Shown in pieces: positions 7,720-17,500 of a DNA stretch of 64,000 nt. The notes beneath the pieces were generated by a model. That model was not told the DNA's origin, made no database searches, and was given only the letters and a program-made list of their open reading frames with translations. The stretch comes from Rhodocyclus tenuis. Lineage in GTDB: Bacteria; Pseudomonadota; Gammaproteobacteria; Burkholderiales; Rhodocyclaceae. The stretch's first letter is position 1. Every line of letters begins with the position of its first letter. The stretch is taken from positions 186,001 to 250,000 of the forward strand of contig NZ_JACIGE010000002.1 of NCBI RefSeq assembly GCF_014197755.1, written 5' to 3'. The translations under genes were made by a program, and so were the position numbers.

Positions 7720-9006
7720 TTACCAGGCAGCAAACACCGCTTCGGCGGCGGCGATGGTCGCGTCGATGTCGGCGTCGGTGTGCGCGGCCGAAACGAAGCC
7801 GGCTTCGAAGGCCGACGGCGCAAAGTAGTGGCCGGCGTCGAGCATGGCGTGGAAGAAGCGGTTGAACGCTTCCTTGTCGCAGGCCATCACGGCGTCGTAG
7901 GTGGCCGGGCATTCCGGCGCGAAGTAGAGGCCGAACATGCCGCCGACCGACTGCGCCGAGAAGACGACGCCGTGCTTCTTCGCCGCGGCGACGAGGCCGT
8001 CGGTGAGGCGCTTGGTACGCGCGGAAAGCGTCTCGTAGAAGCCCGGTGCGCGCGTCAGCTTGAGCGTCGCCAGACCGGCGGCGACGGCCACCGGGTTGCC
8101 GGAGAGCGTGCCGGCCTGATAGACCGGGCCGAGCGGCGCGATCTTTTCCATGATTTCGCGCTTGCCGCCAAAGGCGCCGACCGGCAGGCCACCGCCGATC
8201 ACCTTGCCGAGCGTCACCAGATCGGCGTCGATGCCAAACAGGCCTTGCGCGCCCTGCGGGCCGACGCGGAAGCCGGTCATCACTTCGTCGAAAATCAGCA
8301 CCGAGCCGTTCTTGGTGCACAGTTCGCGCATCGCCTTCAAGAATTCGGGCTTCGGCGCGATCAGGTTCATGTTGCCGACGACGGCTTCAACGATGACGAC
8401 GGCGATCTTGTCGCCATGCTCGGCAAACGCGGCTTCCAGCGCGGCGGCGTCGTTGTACGGCAGCACCAGCGTGTGCTTGGCCAGATCAGCCGGGACGCCG
8501 GCCGAATCCGGGTTACCGAAGGTCAAGAGGCCCGAGCCGGCCTTGACCAGCAGGCTGTCGGAGTGGCCGTGGTAGCAGCCTTCGAACTTCACCAGCAGGT
8601 CGCGGCCGGTGTAGCCGCGCGCCAGACGGATCGCGCTCATCGTCGCTTCGGTGCCGGAGCTGACCAGACGCACCATGTCGAGCATCGGCAGGATGTCGCA
8701 GAGCAGGTCGGCCATGTCGAGTTCCATCTCGGTCGGCGCGCCGAAGGAGAGGCCCTTGGCCGCCGTTTCGCTGACCGCGGCCAGCACTTCCGGATGCGCG
8801 TGGCCGGCGATCAGCGGGCCCCACGAGCAGACGTAGTCGAGGTAGCTCTTGCCGTCGGCGTCGGTGACGCGCGGGCCGGAACCCGAGACGAAGAAGCGCG
8901 GTGCGCCGCCGACCGAACGGAAGGCGCGGACCGGCGAATTGACGCCGCCGGGGATGTGGCGCTGGGCGCGGGCAAACAGTTGGTCGTTGCGGGAGGTGGT
9001 GGTCAT
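7720..9006 (-). CDS. hemL: Glutamate-1-semialdehyde 2,1-aminomutase
   Basis: A 428-residue protein, the normal length for HemL. It converts glutamate-1-semialdehyde to 5-aminolevulinate, the C5 entry to tetrapyrroles. Visible are the N-terminal [12 protein letters not shown], the [11 protein letters not shown] segment holding the PLP-stacking Asp, and the PLP lysine in [17 protein letters not shown]. Upstream sequence in the frame belongs to thiE, so the ATG at 9006 (sharing ATGA with the thiE stop) is the start. The order thiD-thiE-hemL with overlapping codons indicates one operon. Confidence 0.97.
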   Translation of the reverse strand: MTTTSRNDQLFARAQRHIPGGVNSPVRAFRSVGGAPRFFVSGSGPRVTDADGKSYLDYVCSWGPLIAGHAHPEVLAAVSETAAKGLSFGAPTEMELDMADLLCDILPMLDMVRLVSSGTEATMSAIRLARGYTGRDLLVKFEGCYHGHSDSLLVKAGSGLLTFGNPDSAGVPADLAKHTLVLPYNDAAALEAAFAEHGDKIAVVIVEAVVGNMNLIAPKPEFLKAMRELCTKNGSVLIFDEVMTGFRVGPQGAQGLFGIDADLVTLGKVIGGGLPVGAFGGKREIMEKIAPLGPVYQAGTLSGNPVAVAAGLATLKLTRAPGFYETLSARTKRLTDGLVAAAKKHGVVFSAQSVGGMFGLYFAPECPATYDAVMACDKEAFNRFFHAMLDAGHYFAPSAFEAGFVSAAHTDADIDATIAAAEAVFAAW

Positions 9007-9734
9007 GCTCGGTTTTCCTCGAAGAGACGTTGAAAGGCGGCGGCGCGCGCACGGATGGCGGACGTCGCGGAAGAAGCTGCGGAAGTGGGTGCAGAAGCGA
9101 ATGAGGACGCGGGCGCCGACGCCGGCGAGAACACTTCGCTGACGACGGCGAGCAGATCGGCGCCGGCGGCGATCACCTCGCCGGCATTGGCCAGCGTGAT
9201 GCCACCGATGGCGCAGGCCGGCACGCCGAGTTCGGCGCGCGACCGTGCGAGCAGATCGAGCGACGCGCGCGGCGCCTGCGGCTTGGTCGGCGACGCAAAC
9301 ACCGCGCCGAAAGCGACGTAGTCGGCGCCGGCAGCAACGGCAACGCGCGCCCGCGCGAAATCTGCGTAACACGAAACGCCGACGATGCCGCCCGGCGGCA
9401 GCGCCTGGCGCGCGGCGAGCGGATCGCCGTCGTCGGCGCCCAGATGCACGCCGTCGGCACCGACGGCAAGAGCCAGCGCCAGATCGTCATTGACGATGAA
9501 CAGCGCGCCGTGGCGGCGGCACAGCGCGGCGAGCGCCTGCGCCAGGCGCAGACGACGGGCGGCGTCGCTCGACTTGTCGCGCAGCTGCAGCACGGCGGCA
9601 CCGCCGGCCAGCGCCGCTTCGGCCTGCGCCAGCAGCGTCGCCTCGGGCAGGCCGTCGGGCGTGATCGCGTAGAGGCCGCGCAGCGCTACCGGCTGCACGG
9701 GCGAACGCGTCGGGCGCAGGGCGCGTTCAGGCAT
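9003..9734 (-). CDS. thiE: Thiamine phosphate synthase
   Basis: A 243-residue TIM barrel joining HMP-pyrophosphate and thiazole phosphate to thiamine phosphate. Motifs seen: GLYAITPD at the start of the barrel, [38 protein letters not shown] and ACAIGGI. The start at 9734 overlaps the thiD stop (ATGCCTGA). The product is longer than usual: after AVVSEVF a stretch of about 25 residues made of Ser, Ala and Pro separates the core from the C-terminal helix [11 protein letters not shown]. This looks like a low-complexity insertion and should not affect the active site. Confidence 0.95.
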   Translation of the reverse strand: MPERALRPTRSPVQPVALRGLYAITPDGLPEATLLAQAEAALAGGAAVLQLRDKSSDAARRLRLAQALAALCRRHGALFIVNDDLALALAVGADGVHLGADDGDPLAARQALPPGGIVGVSCYADFARARVAVAAGADYVAFGAVFASPTKPQAPRASLDLLARSRAELGVPACAIGGITLANAGEVIAAGADLLAVVSEVFSPASAPASSFASAPTSAASSATSAIRARAAAFQRLFEENRA

Positions 9735-10617
9735 TGCTGCTCCGCTGCTGTGCGGCGTGGTCGCAGAACCGGTCAAAAAAGCGGTCGGGGATGAACTGCC
9801 CCCTGCCGGCGCGAAAACCGGCGGCGAGCGTGCGCCAGGTGTAGTCCTGCCCGGCGCGTACCGCTTCGGCGAGCGGCAGGCCGTGCGCCAGCCCGGCGGC
9901 GATTGCCGATGCCAGCGTGCAGCCGGAACCGTGATATTCGCCGGGCAGCCGGTCCCAGACGTCGCGCCGCAGGCAGCCGCTGGCGTCGTAGAGCGTATTG
10001 ACCACCTGCGCGGTGTTCTCGTGCGTGCCGGTGACCAGCACCGTGCGGCAGCCGTGCGTGATCAGTCGCGCCGCGCAATCGGCCAATGAAGGTTCGCCGG
10101 CGTCGCCGGAATCGCCATGGCGGCGCTGGAATTCCTGGTCGTCCGCGAGCAGGCGGCGCGCTTCGAGGCTGTTCGGCGTGAGCACGCTCACCCGCGGCAG
10201 CAGCAGCTCGCGCAAGGCGCCGATGGCGGCCGCGTTGGCGAGCTCGTCGCCGCGCCCGGAAGCGAGCACCGGGTCGAGCACCACCGGAATGTCGGGATGT
10301 TCGGCGAGGATCGCGGCGATCACCGCAATATTGTCGGCGCTACCGATCAGGCCGATCTTGAACGCCGCCACCGGCATGTCGGCGAGCAGCGTGCGCGCCT
10401 GCCGGCCGACCCAGTTGGCGTCGATCGGCAATACCGCTTCGACGCCAGCCGTGTCCTGCACGGTGATCGCCGTCAGCACCGACAGCGGATGACAGCCGTT
10501 CGCCGCCAGCGTCAGCAGATCGGCCTGCACACCGGCGCCGCCCGAAGGATCGCTGGCAGCGAAGCTGAGCACGATCGGCGGCGAGGAGGCAGGCAGGGGC
10601 CGGGCGGTTTGTTCCAT
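9727..10617 (-). CDS. thiD: Hydroxymethylpyrimidine/phosphomethylpyrimidine kinase
   Basis: A 296-residue ribokinase-fold enzyme that phosphorylates HMP and HMP-P in thiamine synthesis. The start ATG at 10617 leads into [19 protein letters not shown], the HMP-binding opening. DPVLASGRG and the C-terminal anion hole G-S-G-C-T ([19 protein letters not shown]) are present. It overlaps thiE by eight bases and is divergent from pilG. No TPP riboswitch is visible upstream. Confidence 0.95.
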   Translation of the reverse strand: MEQTARPLPASSPPIVLSFAASDPSGGAGVQADLLTLAANGCHPLSVLTAITVQDTAGVEAVLPIDANWVGRQARTLLADMPVAAFKIGLIGSADNIAVIAAILAEHPDIPVVLDPVLASGRGDELANAAAIGALRELLLPRVSVLTPNSLEARRLLADDQEFQRRHGDSGDAGEPSLADCAARLITHGCRTVLVTGTHENTAQVVNTLYDASGCLRRDVWDRLPGEYHGSGCTLASAIAAGLAHGLPLAEAVRAGQDYTWRTLAAGFRAGRGQFIPDRFFDRFCDHAAQQRSSNA

Positions 10618-10958
10618 GCGGCAGGCAGAGGACCGCCAGACGGCGGCAGCAGGAAAGACGGGATAGCCCCGGATTCTACCGCGAAAAGCCGCAGCGGCCG
10701 GCACGGGCGCCGGCCAGCGCCGCACTTGAAGCCGCCAAGAGGCGCCCGACCGCCCGACAAGCGTGGGAAAGCACGGCAAAACCGGGGAAAAACACGAAAC
10801 AGCCGGAAAAACACCAGCGTCCGGGCAGGCAAGCGCTGCGTAAAGCCGGGCAAAAGGGTATGCAAAAGGTCGTATCAGCGACCATTCCGGTATAGTATTC
10901 GGCGACAATGCGGAAGGCGCCGGCATTCGCGACGGCGTCATACCCGAATCCTTGGAGA
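10618..10958. other. Divergent intergenic region thiD / pilG
   Basis: 341 bases between the divergent thiD and pilG starts. TATAGT at 10891-10896 could be a -10 box for the pil cluster, but no matching -35 is clear. A rubredoxin gene often precedes pilG in betaproteobacteria; I looked for a CxxCG pair here and found none. Confidence 0.4.
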
Positions 10959-11360
10959 ATGGAATTGGCTGAAGCGTCGACGCTGCGCGGCGTCAAGGTC
11001 ATGGTCATCGACGACAGCAACACCATCCGGCGCAGCGCGGAAATCTTCCTCGTGCAGGCCGGCTGTCAGGTGGTGCTCGCCGAGGACGGCTTCGATGCGC
11101 TGGCCAAGATCGCCGACCACCAGCCGGAAGTGATCTTCTGCGACATCATGATGCCGCGCCTCGATGGCTACCAGACCTGCGCGCTGATCAAGAAGAACCC
11201 GCGTTTCCGGGCAACGCCGGTGATCATGCTCTCGTCAAAGGACGGCCTGTTCGACCGTGCGCGCGGCCGCATGGTCGGCTCCGACCAGTATCTGACCAAG
11301 CCTTTCGCCAAGGACAGCCTCCTGCAGTGCGTCAGCGAATTCGCGCCGAAACCGGCGTAA
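10959..11360 (+). CDS. pilG: Twitching motility response regulator PilG
   Basis: A single receiver domain of about 133 residues. KVMVIDDSNTIRRSAE supplies the acidic pocket, IFCDIMMPRLDGYQTC the phosphorylated Asp, and SDQYLTKPF the conserved Lys. In the Pil-Chp system PilG is phosphorylated by ChpA and promotes pilus extension. GGAG at 10954-10957 is too close to the ATG at 10959 but ideally placed for an in-frame TTG at 10965, so the true start may be that TTG. It is the first gene of the chemosensory operon. Confidence 0.93.
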   Translation: MELAEASTLRGVKVMVIDDSNTIRRSAEIFLVQAGCQVVLAEDGFDALAKIADHQPEVIFCDIMMPRLDGYQTCALIKKNPRFRATPVIMLSSKDGLFDRARGRMVGSDQYLTKPFAKDSLLQCVSEFAPKPA

Positions 11361-11403
11361 GCCTGCGCAACCGACATTTCGTGGTGAACAAGGGAATCCG
11401 ACC

Positions 11404-11766
11404 ATGTCCATAAAGAAAATCCTCGTCGTTGACGACTCTCCGACCGAACGTCATTTCCTCGGCGAACTGCTCACCGAAGCCGGCTATCAGGTGATCACCG
11501 CCGAAAGCGGTGAAGAAGGCATCGCCAAGGCCAAGTCCGAACGGCCCGATCTGGTGCTGATGGATGTCGTCATGCCCGGCCTCAACGGCTACCAGGCAAC
11601 GCGCACGCTGACGCGCGACGAACAGACCAAGAACATTCCGATCATCGTGTGCACCACCAAGGGCCAGGAAACCGACAAGATCTGGGGCCTGCGCCAGGGC
11701 GCGCTCGATTATCTGGTCAAGCCGGTCAACGGCGAGGAACTCCTCGCGCGCATCGCGGCGCTCTGA
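11404..11766 (+). CDS. pilH: Twitching motility response regulator PilH
   Basis: A 120-residue stand-alone receiver. ILVVDDSPTERHFLGELL gives the acidic pair, LVLMDVVMPGLNGYQATR the phospho-acceptor Asp, and LDYLVKPVNGEEL the conserved Lys. It is the second receiver of the Pil-Chp pathway, associated with pilus retraction and with draining phosphate from ChpA. It lies 43 bases after pilG and 10 before pilI. Confidence 0.94.
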   Translation: MSIKKILVVDDSPTERHFLGELLTEAGYQVITAESGEEGIAKAKSERPDLVLMDVVMPGLNGYQATRTLTRDEQTKNIPIIVCTTKGQETDKIWGLRQGALDYLVKPVNGEELLARIAAL

Positions 11767-11776
11767 TCGACGGCTC

Positions 11777-12286
11777 ATGGCGCGCAAGATCAGCCTCCGC
11801 GAATTCCAGGAACATCTGGCGACGCGTCTCGGCGGTGGCGGCAGCGAGCGCGCCGCCAGCCTGCTCGGCTTTCAGTCCGGAAACGAGCGCTGGCTGGCGA
11901 ATCTTTCCGATTCCGGCGAAATCGTCAGCCTGCCGCCGCTGACGCCGGCGCCGCTGACGCAGCCGTGGTTCGCCGGTCTGGCCAATGTCCGCGGCGTGCT
12001 CTACGCGGTCAGCGATTTCTCGGCGTTTCTCGGCGGCGAGGCGACACCGCGCAACGCGCAGTCGCGCCTGCTGCTGGTCGGCGCGCGTCACGGCGTCAAC
12101 GCGGCATTGCTGGTGAACCGCCTGCTCGGCCTGCGCAACGTCGACGCGCTCACGCCGGCCCCGGCGGCCGGCGATGCGCCGGCGTGGGCCGGCGAAGAAT
12201 TCACCGACAATGAAGGACAACGCTGGCGCCGGCTCGATGTCGCCCGCCTGCTCGTCGACGAACAGTTTCTCGAAATCGGCGCCTGA
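11777..12286 (+). CDS. pilI: CheW-like coupling protein PilI
   Basis: A 169-residue CheW-fold protein. It is recognised by position between pilH and pilJ and by CheW features: [23 protein letters not shown] (about residues 63-85) resembles the GVINLRG-IPVIDL region, and [12 protein letters not shown] the later core strand. It should couple the receptor PilJ to ChpA at the cell pole. The sequence is divergent from chemotaxis CheW, as is usual for PilI. Confidence 0.9.
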   Translation: MARKISLREFQEHLATRLGGGGSERAASLLGFQSGNERWLANLSDSGEIVSLPPLTPAPLTQPWFAGLANVRGVLYAVSDFSAFLGGEATPRNAQSRLLLVGARHGVNAALLVNRLLGLRNVDALTPAPAAGDAPAWAGEEFTDNEGQRWRRLDVARLLVDEQFLEIGA

Positions 12287-12363
12287 AGCATCGCCGAAGA
12301 CATGCGCGAACTTCCCGCCCCTGGCCGATCGCACGCACAGACTCCCGCCCCCGGAGAACCGAA

Positions 12364-14553
12364 ATGGCGTTGAAAATCAAGCTGCCTCCCTTTCTTGCAG
12401 GCAAGCAAACCCCGTCCGACACCACCATCACCGGTGCCCCACCCGCGGCCGCCCGCCCGCGCTCGAGCAAGAGCGCAGCTGCCCCGGCAGCGGCTGCCGG
12501 CAAGGGAACGGGCGTCGGTCCGCTGGGCAAGTACCCGGTCGCCCGGCAACTGCAGATCCTCGGTGGTGGCCTGCTCGCGGTGATGCTCGGCATTGCCGCC
12601 ATCGTCTATCACGACAACCGCGAATCGACCTGGGGAACGGCGTACGTCGCCGCCGCCGGCGAAATGCGCATGCTTTCGCAACGCCTGGCGAAGTCGTCGA
12701 GCCTGGCGCTGCAGGGCGATCCGGTGGCCTTCCGCCAGCTGCGCGAATCGCGCGATGCCTTCGCCGATCGCCTTGAGCGGCTGACGCAAGGCGGCGAACT
12801 CAATGAGGTGAGCGTTCCGCCCTCGCCCGATTCGATCCAGCCGCAACTGCAGTCGATCGCCGGCCAGTGGGAAAAAACGGCAAAGAACGCTGCGCAACTG
12901 CTCGAAATGGAGAAGAACCTCGTCTCGCTCGGCCGCGACGTGGCGCTGATCAACAACAAGAACCCGCAACTGCTCGAACTCGCCGAGCAGGTGGCGGCGC
13001 TGAAGCTGCAGGGCGGCGCCAGCGCGCGCGAAATCGCCGCGGCCAATCAGCTGGTCATGCTGACACAGCGTATCGCCAAGAACGCCAACGCGCTGCAGGT
13101 CGGCGCGGTGATTGACCCGGAAGTCGCCTTCCTGCTCGGCAAGGACGTGAACAGCTTCCGTGACCTGCTCGCCGCGTTGCAGAAGGGTAGCGAAACGCTG
13201 CGCATCAATGCCGCCAATGAAGGCGAAACACGGCAGAAACTCGGCGAACTCGAAGCCAGCTTCAAGGAATACCAGGCGGCGGTCGGCGGCATTCTCGGCG
13301 GAATGCAGAAACTGGTGCTGGCCAAACAGGCCGGCGCGCGCATCTCGCGCGACAGCGAGGCGCTGCTCGACGGCAGCGACCAGCTCTCCAGCGCTTACCA
13401 CACCAGTCTGGCCGAACGCGCGACCTACGGCTTCGCGCTCGCCGTCCTCGTCGCTCTCGCTGTCGGCGCGCTGGCGATGATGGCCAAGGTCTACCTCGAC
13501 GACGCGCGGCGCAGCGCCGAAGAGGCCGAACGCAGCCGGCAGGAATCGGAAGCGCGCAACCGGCAGAACCAGGACGCCATCCTGCGCCTGATGAACGAAC
13601 TCGGCGACCTCGCCGACGGCGACCTGACCGTCACCGCGACGGTGTCGGAAGACATCACCGGCGCCATCGCCGACTCGATCAACTACACCATCGAGGAACT
13701 ACGCGTGCTGGTGCGGCGCATCAACGATGCCGCCGGTCGCGTCACGCAATCGACCGAAATCGCGCAGAAGACCTCGGCCGAGCTGCTCGCCGCCGCGCAG
13801 CGGCAGTCGGGCGAAATTCAGGACACCGGCCGCTCGATCCTGAGCATGGCCAACTCGATGACACAGGTGTCGGGCGAAGCCGGCCAGTCGGCGCTGGTGG
13901 CGCGGCAATCGCTGGCCGCCGCCGGCAAGGGCACGCAGGCGGTGCAGGATTCGATCAAGGGCATGAACGAAATTCGCGAGCAGATCCAGGAAACCTCGAA
14001 GCGCATCAAGCGTCTCGGCGAATCGTCACAGGAGATCGGCGAAATCGTCGAACTGATTTCCGACATTACCGAGCAGACCAACGTGCTGGCGCTAAACGCC
14101 GCCATCCAGGCCGCGTCGGCCGGCGAGGCCGGACGCGGCTTCACCGTCGTTGCCGAGGAAGTGCAGCGGCTGGCCGAACGCTCGGGCGAGGCGACCAAGC
14201 AGATCGCCGCCATCGTCAAGACGATTCAGACCGACACGCAGGACGCCGTCTCGGCGATGGAGCAGTCGACGCAGGGCGTCGTCGAGGGTGCCAAGCGCTC
14301 CGACGCCGCTGGCCAGGCGCTGGCCGAGATCGGTCAGGTGTCGCGCAATCTGGCGCAGCTGATCGACCGGATTTCAAGCGCCACCGAAGAGCAGGCGAGT
14401 TCGGCGACCGGTGTTGCCGAGAAGATGCAGGACATCCTGCACATTACCGAACAGACCACCGCCGGTACGCAGCGCACCGCGCAGGCGGTCGGCGAACTGG
14501 CCGGGCTGGCGACCGAACTGAAGGGTTCGGTCGCCGGCTTCAAGGTCGATTGA
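12364..14553 (+). CDS. pilJ: Type IV pilus methyl-accepting chemoreceptor PilJ
   Basis: A 729-residue receptor. A Pro/Ala-rich cytoplasmic N-tail precedes TM1 (about 62-82). A periplasmic region with two PilJ-type helical modules follows (both contain [17 protein letters not shown] or [12 protein letters not shown] motifs, near 98 and 233), then TM2 (about 355-378), HAMP and a long coiled-coil signalling domain. The hairpin tip reads [20 protein letters not shown], then [18 protein letters not shown]. It senses surface contact or pilin tension and signals through PilI to ChpA. GGAG precedes the ATG. Confidence 0.96.
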   Translation: MALKIKLPPFLAGKQTPSDTTITGAPPAAARPRSSKSAAAPAAAAGKGTGVGPLGKYPVARQLQILGGGLLAVMLGIAAIVYHDNRESTWGTAYVAAAGEMRMLSQRLAKSSSLALQGDPVAFRQLRESRDAFADRLERLTQGGELNEVSVPPSPDSIQPQLQSIAGQWEKTAKNAAQLLEMEKNLVSLGRDVALINNKNPQLLELAEQVAALKLQGGASAREIAAANQLVMLTQRIAKNANALQVGAVIDPEVAFLLGKDVNSFRDLLAALQKGSETLRINAANEGETRQKLGELEASFKEYQAAVGGILGGMQKLVLAKQAGARISRDSEALLDGSDQLSSAYHTSLAERATYGFALAVLVALAVGALAMMAKVYLDDARRSAEEAERSRQESEARNRQNQDAILRLMNELGDLADGDLTVTATVSEDITGAIADSINYTIEELRVLVRRINDAAGRVTQSTEIAQKTSAELLAAAQRQSGEIQDTGRSILSMANSMTQVSGEAGQSALVARQSLAAAGKGTQAVQDSIKGMNEIREQIQETSKRIKRLGESSQEIGEIVELISDITEQTNVLALNAAIQAASAGEAGRGFTVVAEEVQRLAERSGEATKQIAAIVKTIQTDTQDAVSAMEQSTQGVVEGAKRSDAAGQALAEIGQVSRNLAQLIDRISSATEEQASSATGVAEKMQDILHITEQTTAGTQRTAQAVGELAGLATELKGSVAGFKVD

Positions 14554-14581
14554 GTCGTCGCCGACCGGAGATGCGCCTGCG

Positions 14582-17500
14582 ATGAACGCTGCCAGCGAAT
14601 TCGATACCGGCCCACTCGGCTGGGTGAAGAGCGAAATCGATCACGCGCTGACGCGCGCCGGCGAGGCGCTGCAGCAGTTCGCCGACGGCGGCGACACGAC
14701 GCAGCTGCGTTTCTGCCGCACCCACCTGCACCAGGTGCAGGGCGCGCTGACCATCGTCGGCCTTGACGGTCTGACGCGCTTCGCCGAGACCGCCGAGGCC
14801 TTGCTCGAAGACGCCGAAGCCGGCCGACTCGCCGCTGGCGGCAAAGAACTCACGGTTTCGCTGACGCAAGGCGCCATCGCCGCCATCGGCCAGACACTCG
14901 ACGCGTTGCTCGGCGGCGCGCCGAACCAGCCGCTGCGCCTGCTGCCGCTGTATCGCGAACTGCAGGCGGCGCGCGGCAAGAGCGACGCCAGCCCGACCGA
15001 CCTGTTCTTCCCCGATCTCTCGGTCCGTCTGCCGCGCCGCGGCACGGCGCTGCCGCCGATCAACGACGCGCAGCGCGCTCTGCTGCTACGCCGCGAGCGC
15101 GCGCGTTTCCAGCGCGGACTGATCAACTGGCTGCGCGCCGCGCCGGGTGGCGGTGCCGCGGCGGCTGCCGCCGCCAACGAAATGCGCGCCGCCGTCGAGC
15201 GTGTCGAGATGGTGCAGGAAGGCGCCGGCGAACGGACCTTCTGGCGCGTCACCAGCGCTTTCCTGAGCGCGCTGGCGGGCGGCGCACTGCCGCCGGGGCT
15301 CGACCTGCGCCCGCTGTGCGGCCGGCTTGACATGCAGTTGCGCCGCCAGCAGGACGGTTCGAAGAACGTCGCCGAACGGCTGCTGCGTGACGTGCTCTAC
15401 TACGTCGCCATCGCCGACGGCAGCAATGCCGCCGTGCGCGAGGTGCAGAACGCCTACCAGCTGGCCGCGTTGCTGCCCGGCAGCGACGAAGTGGTGCCGG
15501 CTGAACAGGAAGCGACGCGCCGGCGCCTGCGCGATGCGGCCAATGCCGCCGAAGAATCGTGGAGCCGCCTGTGCGCCGGTGCCGCGGTGCTGCCGCTGTT
15601 CATCGAACACGCGCAGGCGCTGACTGCTGCCGCCAAGCAGCTTGGCAACACCGACTGCCGACGGCTGGCGCAATGCGTTCTCGCTGCCGCCAGCTGGCTC
15701 AGCGACGACCCGGCGCGGCAGAGCGAAGCGCTGGCGATGGAAGTGGCGACGGCGATCCTGCTGACGCAGAACGCGCAGGAACGCTACCCGCATATCGGTG
15801 CCGATTTCGCGCCGCAGGTCGACGTCATGGTGGCGCGCGTGCACGCCTGCATCGCCGGCAGCGCACCGGCGGCAAGCGCCGACGTTCCGGTGCTCGACGA
15901 GATGTCGCGGCGGGCGCAGGAAAAACTGCTCATCGCGCAGGTGGCGCGTGAGATCCAGAACAATCTCGGCCGCATCGAGCAGACGCTCGACAGCTTCTTC
16001 CGCGACCCCGGCCGCCAGGAAGAACTCGCCGAACTCGATGCGCCGCTCAAGCAGGTCGGCGGCGCGCTGTCGATGCTCGGCCACGACGACGCTGCTCAAG
16101 CCTTGCGCCAGTGCGCGGCCGACATCGCCGGCTTTGCCGGTGCGGGGCACACGCCGCTTGCCGGCGAATTCGAACGCGTTGCCGAAACGCTGTCGCTGAT
16201 CGGCTTTTTCGTCGACGCGCTGGCGCAGGGCGCCAGCGATTTCGCGCGTTTCTGCCACCAGTTGCAACATCCGGCGGAAGCCGCCGCCAGCCATGAATCC
16301 GCCGAAATCGAAGACGCGCCGGCCACGCAAAGCGGCGGCAGCGTCGAAGCCGAGATCGAGCGGCAGAAACAGGCCGCGCAGGCGCTGCTCAGCGCCTATC
16401 AGGAGCAACCGGCCGACGCCAGCGTGCGCGAAGAGTTGCGGCAAAGCCTCAGCGCGCTGCAAAAGGACGCCGATCTGGTCGGCGACAGCGACCTCGGCGA
16501 GGAAGCCGCCGAAGCGCTGGCAACGCTCGACGCGCCACCGTCCGCCGCCGAGGCGGAAAGCGGGACGCCAGCCGAAGCGCTCGCCATCGCAGCGGCCGAA
16601 GCGAAGCACAGCGCGCTGGCACCGCAAGCTGCAGCGGCGCCGCCGCCATCGCCGGAAACGCTGCAGCTGTCGCAAGCCAGCAGCGAGGAAATCGACGCCG
16701 AACTGCTCGAGATCTTCCTCGAAGAAGCACGGGAAGTCCTCGCCGCCATCGCCGAGAACCGCGCCAGCATCGCCGTGCAGACGCACGATGACGAAGCGCT
16801 GATGGCGATCCGCCGCGCCTTCCACACGCTCAAGGGCAGTGGCCGCATGGTCGGCCTGCGCGAGCTGGGAGAAATCGCCTGGGCCGTCGAACAGACCCTG
16901 AACCTCTGGCTGCGTCAGGAACTGGCGGTCACACCGGCGCTGCGCGGCCTGCTCGATGACGCGCAGGCGCTGTTCGAGCTTTGGGTCGAACACCTCGCCA
17001 ATCCGGGCAGCGGCGTCCCCGACGCGCGTCCGCTGGTGGCGCTGGCCGAATCCCTGCGGCCGGGCAAGGAACGCATCGACGAAGCGCTGGCGGAACACGG
17101 CGCAAGCCAGATCGCGCCACCGACGCCAGAAGCGCAGGAGATAGCCGCCGCCAACCGGGCGCCAGCGGACGAAGTCAGTGGCGGCAGGCCACCGACCGCT
17201 GCTGAAAGCGAAGCCAGCACAGCACCGCAGGGCGCGGAGGTGATCGCGCTCGACCGCGTCCGCGCTGAACGCGCCGCACGCGACGAAGATGCCGCCAACG
17301 GCGCCGCCGTGCCGGAGCCGGAATCAGCGGAGCAACAGGCCGGCGAGTCGCCGCCCGCAATCGAGTCCGGGGCTGAGCCGGCAGCGGAGACGGCCGCAGA
17401 CGACGAATCCGCGCCGCTGGCAGAAGCGGAAACTGCGGCAGCAGCGCAGGCGGAGCCCGAACTGTCCGACGCGCAGTCGGTACAGTTGGCGGATGACTTC

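Noticed and set aside
9727-10617. Thiamine (TPP) riboswitch upstream of thiD
   Set aside because: The conserved CUGAGA and ACCUG-type elements are not seen in the leader.
10618-10958. Expected rubredoxin gene before pilG
   Set aside because: It is often found there in betaproteobacteria, but no CxxCG pair is readable in either strand of this gap.
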